Made by a program: the position numbers and the translations under genes
The notes under the pieces: generated by a model
Databases searched by the model: none
What the model saw: the letters and a program-made list of their open reading frames with translations, nothing else
Told to the model about the DNA's origin: nothing
Part shown: piece after piece, positions 1 to 5,577 of the stretch
How positions within the stretch are numbered: position 1 is the first letter of the stretch
Layout of the letters: each line of letters begins with the position of its first letter
NCBI GenBank assembly: GCA_045801465.1
Contig: JBJMSU010000166.1
Span: forward strand, 1 to 7,571
DNA: 7,571 nt
Source of the DNA: DATFWC01 sp045801465
GTDB lineage: Bacteria > Pseudomonadota > Alphaproteobacteria > Rhizobiales > Xanthobacteraceae
Reading direction: 5' to 3'

Positions 1-147
1 ACCAAGCGCTTCGTCGAGCTGTGCAAGACGCTGGAGAAGAAGCACGGCGCGCGCTTCAAGCCGTCAAAGCTCCTCACCGAGATGGCGGCCAAGAACGAGA
101 CGTTCTACCGCCGCTTTGCGCCGGCCCGCCGCCGGGAGGCGGCCTAG
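1..147 (+). CDS. fadJ: 3-hydroxyacyl-CoA dehydrogenase / enoyl-CoA hydratase (FadJ-type), C-terminal end only
   Basis: Only the last 48 codons are present; the gene enters from the left edge in frame 1 and ends with TAG at 145-147. The tail reads as basic, helical sequence with the segments RFVELCKTLEKKHGARF, KPSKLLTEMA and ETFYRRFAP. From memory of the family, this resembles the extreme C-terminus of alphaproteobacterial multifunctional beta-oxidation proteins (FadJ/FadB alpha subunit), where a 'KLL-x-DMA-x-KGETFYGRF' ending is typical. Those proteins carry out enoyl-CoA hydration and 3-hydroxyacyl-CoA oxidation in the cytoplasm. No catalytic domain is inside the window, so the call rests on this tail alone. 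The gene converges on the TonB receptor gene, 80 bp away. An inverted repeat begins at its stop codon. Confidence 0.7.
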   Translation, partial: TKRFVELCKTLEKKHGARFKPSKLLTEMAAKNETFYRRFAPARRREAA

Positions 148-191
148 TGCCGCCGATTTGAAGTTCCTACACCGCCTGCCGCGGCACTAGG
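143..191. repeat. 11-bp perfect inverted repeat spanning the fadJ stop codon; bidirectional terminator or palindromic element
   Basis: The left arm at 143-153 (CCTAGTGCCGC) is exactly complementary to the right arm at 181-191 (GCGGCACTAGG), with a 27-nt loop. The TAG stop of the upstream gene (145-147) lies inside the left arm. The element sits between two convergent genes, which is where a shared terminator would be expected. There is no T-run after either arm, so it is not a textbook intrinsic terminator. It could equally be a member of a dispersed palindromic family. Confidence 0.5.
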
Positions 192-227
192 GTCGAATGG
201 GGTCGGCCAAAGGGACAGTGCACAAGC

Positions 228-2678
228 TCACAGCCTCACCCGAATTCCTCCGTAGACCGAGAACGGTTGGGCCGGAGTGAGCGTACGCGGATCGGTTAAC
301 GGGAAGCCGAGAGCCCGTTCGAGCCCGGCGGTGTCGAAATATGTGCCGTAGGTTGCAAATTTCCTGTCGAACAGGTTCGTCACCAGTCCGAACACCTGCA
401 CCTCCCTGGAAATCTGATACGACGTGTTGAGGTTGACGTACCAATAGGCCGGCAGCTTTACGTTCTGGTTGGCGTCGTCGCCGATGAAGAACTGGCTGCC
501 GACCGCCACGATGTTGGCGCCGATCTTCCATTGCGGCGTGACGAAATAATCGATGCCGCCCTTGAACTGGTGCTGCGGGATGCCGGGGATCTTCTTGCCC
601 GGCGTCACGTGGATGTCGCCGTTCTCGTCGGCCGATGGATTGTTCGGAGAGGGAATGTCGCCGGTGAACCGATAGGTGGCATCGATGAAGCTGTAGTTGG
701 CGTAGGCGAGCCAGGTCTGCGACTTGTACTGCGCGCCGGCTTCCACGCCCTGGCGTCGCGTGCCCTCAACGTTGGTGAAAAACCCGCGCCCATTGATGAA
801 GCTCGCCACATGGATGATGTCGTCGAGACTGTCGGTGCGGAAAGCGCCGACCTTCCATTCGATCTGGCCGCCGTTGACCGGCACCGTGCCCCGCAAGCCC
901 GCCTCGACCGTCTTGGCCACGACCTGCTTGAGCGGCGGGTCCGACACCAGCGCGCTCTCGATCAGGCATGGGCGGTTGGGATTGGCGCAGCCGAGCTCGA
1001 GCGGGGTCGGCGCGCGGTTCGCTTCCGAATAGCCCGCATAGGCGGTGAGGCCGGGCACGACCTTGTAGGTCGCGCCGACCACCGGATTGAAGCGCATGAA
1101 GGAGTGACGGCCGGTCAAGTCCGGAGCAAACCCGAGCTCGTCCTGGAGGTGAATATTGGCGGCGTTCATGCGGCCGCCGGCTGTGACCGAGAGCTGCGAC
1201 GTGAGATCCAGCGTATTCGTGGCGTAAAGCCCGTAGTAGCTGTTCTCGGCATCGAGACCGATGGGAATGAAGCCGACATTGCCCAGCGTATGGATGATCG
1301 AGCCAGTGCCGGGAATGGCCGGGTTCAGCCCGACGAACAGGTCGGGATAGACGAAGCCCAGCTCGCTGTGTGAGCTGAAAGACGTCTTGCCGTGGTCGAT
1401 GCTGCCGCCCACGATGAAGTGGTTGTTGTGGCCGAGGAGCTTGGTGTCGCTCGCGAGCTGAACCGAGCTGCCGACGGTCAGCGTGTCGGTCGAGGTGCGG
1501 TCGATGGTGCCGTACGGAACGCCCGCGCAGGTGTTCCCGGCTCCGGGCGGGCAGAGAATCGGATTGTTGTTCTGGTCGAGGATTGCGAACTGGTCGCGGA
1601 ACGCCGGAGTGATCGGCGTAGGCCGCGGGAAGCCGTCGTCCTCCAGGCACAGGCGGTTGGGAAACGACGAGGCGTTGCTGCAGCGCTCGACGTCGGCGAC
1701 GTTGCCGTCGACGTGATGCTGGCGGAACTTGCGCACGTAGACATTGCCCTGGACCGAGATTTCGTCGGTCGCGGCGTGGCGGCCGTTGAGGCTCAGCATG
1801 CCCAGCTCGTTGCGCGTCGTCTGCGGCCAGGTGAAGATCGAGCGGCGGTCGCGATCGAGCAATTCGACCGGCGTTGGCCCGACCACGCCGAAGAAGTTGG
1901 CGGCCCCGTTGGCGATCAAATGCACCTCCGAGCGCTCGCCCTTCCAGCCGACGTCGGCGTAGAGGCGCGCGACCTCGGACGGCGACTGAAAGCGCCAGCC
2001 GTCGTCCTGCGCCCCCTGCGCTGCCACATACACGGCGACGTCGCCGCTTTGCCGGCCATACTGAACCGACGCTTGGCGCCGGCCGTACGAGCCGCCCTGC
2101 GCTTCGGCCTCGAAGCCCTGCCAGGTGAAGCCGTTCTTCATCTGGATATTGACGGCGCCGCCCAGCGCATTGAGGCCGAACACGGGGTTGTTGGTCCAGA
2201 AGTCCACCCGGTCGACGGCATTGGTCGGGATGAGGTCCCAGTTCACCGTATCGCCGAAGGATTCATTGACGCGGATACCGTTGAGATAGACCGCGAGACC
2301 CTGCGGCGTGCCGGCCAGCGGGGAAGCGGCGAAGCCGCGATAGCGCAGATCCTGTACGAAGCCGTTGCCCTGGACGTCGTTCGTGCTCACCCCCGGAATG
2401 CGTTGCACCAGCGTGTCGGTGAGCGCTGGCGAATAGCTGCGCTGGAAGTCGTCGGCCGAGAGCGTCTGCACCATGGCCGGAACCTTGTCGCGGTCGATGC
2501 CGGCGCCTTGCAGCGGCGACGTGGTGATCAGAATTTCCGGCAGGACGACGCTTTGCCCTAGCGCGGCTGGCGGCAGCAACGCCGCCCCGCAGCACCAAGC
2601 TGCCAGCATGCGGGAAAACTTCGAGTGGCGCTTCGGCTCTCGGCGTGACGTTCGACCAGCGAGCGCGGCCCGGTGCAT
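228..2678 (-). CDS. TonB-dependent outer-membrane receptor (candidate lanthanide/metallophore receptor)
   Basis: This gene encodes an outer-membrane beta-barrel that takes up a chelated substrate using TonB/ExbBD energy. I chose the ATG at 2678 (816 aa) because AAGGA lies 6 nt upstream. A TTG at 2711 would add 11 residues but has no good ribosome site. Residues 1 to about 41 form a long basic signal peptide with hydrophobic core MLAAWCCGAALLPPAALG. A TonB-box-like PEILITT follows at 47-53. The plug domain (about 54-190) has the typical LVQRIPGVS, YLNGIRVN and NALGGAVNI segments. The rest is barrel, ending in RVRL rather than the usual aromatic residue. There is no N-terminal STN signalling domain, so it should not act through a FecR-type sigma switch. 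Three short-spaced Cys pairs (333/344, 376/384, 564/571) probably lie in extracellular loops. A lanmodulin-like gene lies 1.2 kb away beyond the divergent promoter; M. extorquens lutH has a comparable neighbour. Receptor class is secure; the lanthanide substrate is inference. Confidence 0.93.
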   Translation of the reverse strand: MHRAALAGRTSRREPKRHSKFSRMLAAWCCGAALLPPAALGQSVVLPEILITTSPLQGAGIDRDKVPAMVQTLSADDFQRSYSPALTDTLVQRIPGVSTNDVQGNGFVQDLRYRGFAASPLAGTPQGLAVYLNGIRVNESFGDTVNWDLIPTNAVDRVDFWTNNPVFGLNALGGAVNIQMKNGFTWQGFEAEAQGGSYGRRQASVQYGRQSGDVAVYVAAQGAQDDGWRFQSPSEVARLYADVGWKGERSEVHLIANGAANFFGVVGPTPVELLDRDRRSIFTWPQTTRNELGMLSLNGRHAATDEISVQGNVYVRKFRQHHVDGNVADVERCSNASSFPNRLCLEDDGFPRPTPITPAFRDQFAILDQNNNPILCPPGAGNTCAGVPYGTIDRTSTDTLTVGSSVQLASDTKLLGHNNHFIVGGSIDHGKTSFSSHSELGFVYPDLFVGLNPAIPGTGSIIHTLGNVGFIPIGLDAENSYYGLYATNTLDLTSQLSVTAGGRMNAANIHLQDELGFAPDLTGRHSFMRFNPVVGATYKVVPGLTAYAGYSEANRAPTPLELGCANPNRPCLIESALVSDPPLKQVVAKTVEAGLRGTVPVNGGQIEWKVGAFRTDSLDDIIHVASFINGRGFFTNVEGTRRQGVEAGAQYKSQTWLAYANYSFIDATYRFTGDIPSPNNPSADENGDIHVTPGKKIPGIPQHQFKGGIDYFVTPQWKIGANIVAVGSQFFIGDDANQNVKLPAYWYVNLNTSYQISREVQVFGLVTNLFDRKFATYGTYFDTAGLERALGFPLTDPRTLTPAQPFSVYGGIRVRL

Positions 2679-2684
2679 ACCATT

Positions 2685-2689
2685 TCCTT
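2685..2689 (-). promoter_or_regulatory. Ribosome binding site of the TonB receptor gene
   Basis: On the minus strand AAGGA is followed by six bases and then the ATG at 2678-2676. This decides the start in favour of 2678 over the in-frame TTG at 2711. Confidence 0.7.
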
Positions 2690-2747
2690 GCAATCGTCCT
2701 CCGCGGCTCAATTGTCAGCCTTAAGGTCGCCCGGGTGTTGGTCTCTT

Positions 2748-2776
2748 TTGCCAATTCTCGTCGGAAGATTTGGCAA
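2748..2776. promoter_or_regulatory. 29-bp imperfect dyad, candidate operator between divergent genes
   Basis: TTGCCAA (2748-2754) and TTGGCAA (2770-2776) are perfect inverted half-sites. The symmetry continues inward, TCT against AGA, giving 11-nt arms (2748-2758 and 2766-2776) with one mismatch and a 7-nt centre. It lies 70 bp upstream of the receptor ATG and about 105 bp upstream of the transglycosylase ATG. It is well placed to bind a dimeric repressor or activator that controls both directions. The regulator is not identifiable from the sequence. Confidence 0.45.
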
Positions 2777-2881
2777 TGTGACCTGGCAGCCACACTTGGG
2801 TGCCGAACAGGCCACGCGATGTTCGCCACGAGGATTGAACCCGGGCCTCCCGGCGTGGTTAGTCGAAGGGCGTCACGAGCA

Positions 2882-3793
2882 ATGGACCGGTCAGCCCGGC
2901 AAAGATGCTGCATGCGTTGTCCGCTCGCGTTCTGTGGGTTGATGCTGGCCTGTGGCATCACGACGGCGGAGCCCGCCACGCCGGCGGCGCCCGCCGGGCC
3001 GGCAACTGAAACCGTGCATGAGGCGCTGTGCCGATTGATTGGAACGGCGGCGCACGAGCACGCGGTGCCGGCCGACTTCCTCACCAGCCTGATCTGGCGC
3101 GAAAGCAGCTTTCGCACCGGTGTGGTGAGCCCCGCCGGCGCCCAGGGCGTGGCCCAGTTCATGCCCGGCACGGCGGCGGCGCGCGGCCTCGCCGATCCGT
3201 TCGATCCCGAGCAGGCGATCCCGCACGCGGCGCGGCTGATCGCGGAGCTGCGTGCGCGGTTCGGCAATCTCGGTCTCGCCGCGGCGGCCTACAATGCGGG
3301 CGCCGGACGCGTGGAAAGGTGGCTGGCCAAGGAAGTCGGCCTGCCGGCCGAGACGCGCAATTTCGTCGTGGCGGTCACCGGCCGCCCTGCCGACGATTGG
3401 GCTGCCATCGGGAAGGGTGAGGACTCCGGCGATGCGCCGCGCGCTTCGCCGCGCTCATGCGGCACGATCATTGCCGCCTTGCGCCGGCCCGGTGCGGCCA
3501 CCCAACGAACGGTCGAGGAGGGCGCGCCGGACGCGCCATTCGCGCCCTGGGGCGTCCAGCTCGCCGGCAACTTTTCCAAGGAGCGTGCGCTCGCGTCGTT
3601 CGGCCGGGCGCGGCAGCAATATGCCGGCGTGCTCGGCGACGCTCGTCCCATGGTCATCGGCACGCGCCTGCGCAGCCGCGGCACGCGCGCCTTCTATCGC
3701 GTGCGTCTGCCGGCCGACTCGCGTCAGGACGCTGATGCGATGTGCCGCAAGATTCGATCCGTCGGCGGCGCCTGCATCGTGCTGCGGAGTTGA
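2882..3793 (+). CDS. Exported lytic transglycosylase (SLT domain) with C-terminal SPOR-like domain
   Basis: The predicted enzyme cleaves peptidoglycan glycan strands in the periplasm. From the ATG at 2882 it has 303 residues. Residues 11-29 (MRCPLAFCGLMLACGITTA) form the hydrophobic part of a signal peptide. LMLAC loosely resembles a lipobox, so a lipoprotein is possible. The SLT domain covers about 43-175: the presumed catalytic Glu is E74 in IWRESSF, followed by SPAGAQGVAQFMPGTA (83-98) and AAAYNAGAGRVERW (134-147), the hallmark soluble lytic transglycosylase motifs. Residues 220-303 (WGVQLAGNF, then FYRVRLP and ACIVLRS) look like a SPOR domain that would bind denuded septal glycan. The start is uncertain: GAAGGG lies a rather long 11 nt upstream of 2882. 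Met at 2912 would leave just the signal peptide, and an upstream in-frame extension to 2645 would overlap the divergent receptor gene. It lies 99 bp upstream of the lanmodulin-like gene on the same strand. Confidence 0.9.
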   Translation: MDRSARQRCCMRCPLAFCGLMLACGITTAEPATPAAPAGPATETVHEALCRLIGTAAHEHAVPADFLTSLIWRESSFRTGVVSPAGAQGVAQFMPGTAAARGLADPFDPEQAIPHAARLIAELRARFGNLGLAAAAYNAGAGRVERWLAKEVGLPAETRNFVVAVTGRPADDWAAIGKGEDSGDAPRASPRSCGTIIAALRRPGAATQRTVEEGAPDAPFAPWGVQLAGNFSKERALASFGRARQQYAGVLGDARPMVIGTRLRSRGTRAFYRVRLPADSRQDADAMCRKIRSVGGACIVLRS

Positions 3794-3880
3794 TATCCGG
3801 CCGTCATCGATTCGCCGATGAGGCTCGACAGCTCGATATGTGAGGTTATTTATGCGCAGTCCGGTCCGGGTCTTGGGAGA

Positions 3881-3885
3881 AAGGA
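3881..3885 (+). promoter_or_regulatory. Ribosome binding site of the lanmodulin-like gene
   Basis: AAGGA, extended upstream as GAGAAAGGA, is followed by 7 nt and the ATG at 3893. It selects MMTRRIAIVG as the N-terminus. The in-frame upstream ATG at 3818 would put 25 non-hydrophobic residues ahead of the signal peptide. Confidence 0.75.
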
Positions 3886-3892
3886 CATCGTC

Positions 3893-4306
3893 ATGATGAC
3901 GCGACGCATAGCTATCGTCGGGTTCCTCGCGGTGGGCGTGGCGGCCAGCGGACTGGTGCCGGTACTCGCCGCGCCCAAGCGCAGCCGCGTGATGCAGCTG
4001 CTCGATCCTGACAACGACGGTACCGTCGATCTCCAGGAGGCCAAGAAGGCGGCCTCGGCTTTGTTCGACCGGATCGACCGCAACCGCAACGGCGTCCTCA
4101 ACAAGCGCGAGCTGGGAGGGCGCGTGACGCCGCAGGAGTTCGCCGCCGCGGATCCCGACAAGAGCGGGACGCTGTCGAGGGCCGAATATTTGACCATCGT
4201 CGAGAGACGGTTCAAAGCCGCCAATCCCGACAACGACGGGACAATTGACGAAAAAGAGCTGAGCTCGCGCGCCGGCCGGGCGCTGTTGCGGCTGCTGCTG
4301 TTCTAG
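3893..4306 (+). CDS. lanM: Lanmodulin-like periplasmic EF-hand protein (lanthanide-binding)
   Basis: This is a secreted metal-binding protein of 137 residues. Residues 1-27 form a signal peptide (IAIVGFLAVGVAASG, cleavage near VLA/APK). Four 12-residue EF loops follow: 38-49 DPDNDGTVDLQE, 62-73 DRNRNGVLNKRE, 87-98 DPDKSGTLSRAE and 111-122 NPDNDGTIDEKE. Proline at loop position 2 in loops 1, 3 and 4 is the signature of lanmodulin, as is Asp at position 9 in loops 1 and 4. Spacing between loops is 12, 13 and 12 residues, as I recall it for Methylorubrum extorquens LanM and much shorter than in calmodulin. The segments GRV, FKAANPDNDGTID and EL-S-AG-AL also match LanM. Family knowledge: LanM binds trivalent rare earths with picomolar affinity in the periplasm of methylotrophs. 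Loop 2 lacks Pro2 and is basic, with Asn at positions 3, 5 and 9; loop 3 has Ser at 5 and 9, so perhaps only loops 1 and 4 bind tightly. A calcium-binding EF-hand protein is the alternative. Confidence 0.85.
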   Translation: MMTRRIAIVGFLAVGVAASGLVPVLAAPKRSRVMQLLDPDNDGTVDLQEAKKAASALFDRIDRNRNGVLNKRELGGRVTPQEFAAADPDKSGTLSRAEYLTIVERRFKAANPDNDGTIDEKELSSRAGRALLRLLLF

Positions 4307-4521
4307 GCCGCGTCGTCATAAATCGTGACTGATCGGCAGATCGCTGATCGATGTCCGCTTAGCCCCACAAGCGGGGAAAAGCGGACATTGCGAGACGTCC
4401 TAGAGGTGCTAGAACGGACTCATGCATTGCAGCGACAACACAGCTATTTTGTCACCTCGTCGGCTGCGTAATGAGCTGTGCTGGCGGGCAAAAAAAAGAG
4501 AGTCAAAGGGGCGTCGGCTCT
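4307..4521. other. Intergenic region between two convergent genes
   Basis: About 215 bp lie between the lanmodulin-like stop and the SGNH hydrolase stop. The region contains a strong palindrome (4351-4388), a weaker inverted repeat CACAGCT/AGCTGTG (4439-4445 and 4474-4480) and an A8 tract (4490-4497) that belongs to a probable minus-strand terminator. No convincing ORF, tRNA or clear T-tract terminator for the plus-strand gene was found. Base composition drops noticeably from here into the next gene. Confidence 0.6.
4351..4388. repeat. Palindromic element, 16-bp arms with two mismatches (ATGTCCGCTT/AAGCGGACAT type)
   Basis: The left arm at 4351-4366 and right arm at 4373-4388 pair at 14 of 16 positions around a 6-nt loop; the mismatches are an AG/AA bulge at 4361-4362 opposite 4377-4378. 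The outer core is ATGTCCGCTT against AAGCGGACAT. Lying 45 bp after the lanmodulin-like stop, it could terminate that transcript, although no T-run follows. A second, degraded copy of the same core lies at 5505-5533. From memory, similar short palindromes with AAGCGGACAT cores recur between genes in Bradyrhizobium-like genomes; I cannot verify this here. Confidence 0.65.
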
Positions 4522-4522
4522 C
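4490..4522 (-). terminator. Possible rho-independent terminator of the SGNH hydrolase gene
   Basis: Read on the minus strand, GAGAG (4522-4518) and CTCTC (4502-4498) form a 5-bp stem around a 15-nt loop. It is followed immediately by eight T residues (4497-4490). It starts 4 nt after the TGA stop at 4529-4527. The stem is short, so the U-tract is the stronger part of the evidence. Confidence 0.4.
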
Positions 4523-4526
4523 AAGC

Positions 4527-5297
4527 TCATCGATGTGGTGTCGGACGTAGCGAACGAACAATCGCGTATGCAAGAGCATTCGCGAGACAACCATAACTCC
4601 AATCGTTCATGTGCAATTGGTCCGGCGACAAGAATTGTTCGAAGCCGAGATGCTTGTCGTGCCAAAACCGCATGAGCTCGAACCTACGGAAAAGTGCCGC
4701 GCCGGCCTGAAGGGCCGCGTCGTCGATTAGGCGGACGAAATCCTCCGCCTGCCGATGCGCTAGGACCTTGGGTGCGAATTGCGGATCCATGACGATCAAG
4801 TCGGCTCCCGTGTCGGTGATTTCTCGCACCCCGCGTGAAAAGAGAGAGCCGAAGTATTCCCGATCCAAGTCGGTCAACAAAGCGTTCGTTCCGAGCTGCC
4901 AGATCACTGCGTCCGGGTGCTCAGGAAGCACCTCCGTGGGCAGTCGGAACAGCATGTCGCCGATGCGGTCGCCGTTTCTGCCGCGGTTCACGACGGTGAC
5001 GCGGTGCCCGAGGAGCGACGACAAGCGGTCGCGGAGGCGGGTCGGATAGCTCGCCTCAGGTTTGCTCGCTCCGGCCCCGGCGGTTGAGGAGGAACCGAGC
5101 GCTACGATGGTGAGCGGGCCGTCCGTGCCGATAGGCCGCGATGTGCGGTGCAGCAGATGTCCTATGTCGATGATCTCGTTAGGGAACGTGCACTCGGGTT
5201 CTGCAGCTTGGGCGCCCCCGATAATCGCGAGCACCAGCAACAAAACCGCTTCACTAACTGCTGAACCCTTCCAACGCTTCGTCATTTTCCGCGGCAT
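4527..5297 (-). CDS. Secreted SGNH/GDSL-family hydrolase
   Basis: This is a probable exported esterase or deacylase of 256 residues. Residues 1-31 form a signal peptide (core AVLLLVLAIIGGAQA). The four SGNH blocks are recognisable: block I is ALGSSSTAG with nucleophile S70, block II is NRGRNGD with G106, block III is WQLGTNALL with N138, and block V is DQLHMND with D226 and H229. Block I reads GSSS where the family usually has GDS. Substrate is not predictable; acetylated cell-wall or surface polysaccharide is common for exported members. Start: the ATG at 5297 has GAGGA abutting it, too close to be ideal. An in-frame ATG at 5285 (Met5) is an alternative and keeps the signal peptide. The 3' third is about 53% GC (4501-4680), against more than 70% in parts of the transglycosylase gene. 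The gene is flanked by related palindromes, which suggests separate acquisition. Confidence 0.85.
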   Translation of the reverse strand: MPRKMTKRWKGSAVSEAVLLLVLAIIGGAQAAEPECTFPNEIIDIGHLLHRTSRPIGTDGPLTIVALGSSSTAGAGASKPEASYPTRLRDRLSSLLGHRVTVVNRGRNGDRIGDMLFRLPTEVLPEHPDAVIWQLGTNALLTDLDREYFGSLFSRGVREITDTGADLIVMDPQFAPKVLAHRQAEDFVRLIDDAALQAGAALFRRFELMRFWHDKHLGFEQFLSPDQLHMNDWSYGCLANALAYAIVRSLRPTPHR

Positions 5298-5577
5298 TCC
5301 TCGCTAAGGAGACGCGCGAGAACAACTAAGGCCCGCCGATTCGGTTTCACATTCGGACGCGAGTTGAAGCAACGTTTCGCAGATTGTGTCGCCGGAGGCG
5401 AGTTGTCATGGGTAGCTCCGCGGTCGGCACTGGCGGACCTGCAGTCCGCAACCGCCGAGAGTCCGCTGCGGGGTCAGACTCGGTCCTTCGATGATGTGCG
5501 CCGCACGACTGCTTTGACCTCATAAGCGGACGTAGCCGGATCACCTCGTGATGTCGCAGAAGTGCCAATTGGCGACA
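5298..5577. other. Intergenic region of about 280 bp upstream of the SGNH hydrolase gene
   Basis: No supportable gene was found here. The stretch must hold the minus-strand promoter of the SGNH hydrolase gene, though I cannot place hexamers with confidence. At its right end it carries two palindromes: a degraded AAGCGGAC-type copy (5505-5533) and an 11-bp inverted repeat that runs into the stop codon of the hydroxylase gene (5547-5582). Confidence 0.55.
5505..5533. repeat. Degraded copy of the AAGCGGAC-type palindrome
   Basis: ACGACTGCTT (5505-5514) pairs with AAGCGGACGT (5524-5533) at 8 of 10 positions around a 9-nt loop. The right arm differs from the right arm of the 4351-4388 element by a single base (AAGCGGACGT against AAGCGGACAT). 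This suggests two diverged members of one repeat family on either side of the SGNH hydrolase gene. Confidence 0.5.

Larger units (their letters stand above)
2679..2881. promoter_or_regulatory. Divergent intergenic promoter region (TonB receptor / lytic transglycosylase)
   Basis: About 200 bp separate the two divergent start codons, so promoters for both genes must lie here or overlap the coding ends. I could not assign convincing -35/-10 hexamers on either strand. The clearest structure is the dyad at 2748-2776. I see no recognisable Fur box, and no Irr-type ICE of the TTTAGAA-N-TTCTAAA kind. Confidence 0.6.

Noticed and set aside
531..2561. Long plus-strand open frames antisense to the TonB receptor (531-1373 and 1392-2561)
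   Set aside because: They are opposite-strand shadows of a high-GC gene: the translations are low-complexity, rich in Arg/Ala/Val, with no family motif, while the minus strand gives an unmistakable receptor.
2645..2881. N-terminal extension of the transglycosylase to an ATG at 2645
   Set aside because: It would overlap the 5' end of the divergent receptor gene and place about 90 non-secretory residues before a clear signal peptide.
2263..3267. Minus-strand open frame of 334 codons crossing the divergent promoter
   Set aside because: It overlaps both well-supported genes out of frame and shows no domain-like sequence.
3818..3892. Earlier ATG (3818) for the lanmodulin-like gene
   Set aside because: It would bury the signal peptide behind 25 residues, while a good AAGGA site sits 7 nt before the ATG at 3893.
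4439..4480. CACAGCT/AGCTGTG inverted repeat with 28-nt loop, considered as RNA gene or terminator
   Set aside because: Seven-bp arms with a long unstructured loop and no T-tract; no tRNA cloverleaf or other RNA fold could be drawn through it.
4409..4675. Small open frames over the end of the SGNH hydrolase gene and the adjacent gap
   Set aside because: They are short, mutually overlapping, lack ribosome sites and cover the coding end of the hydrolase.
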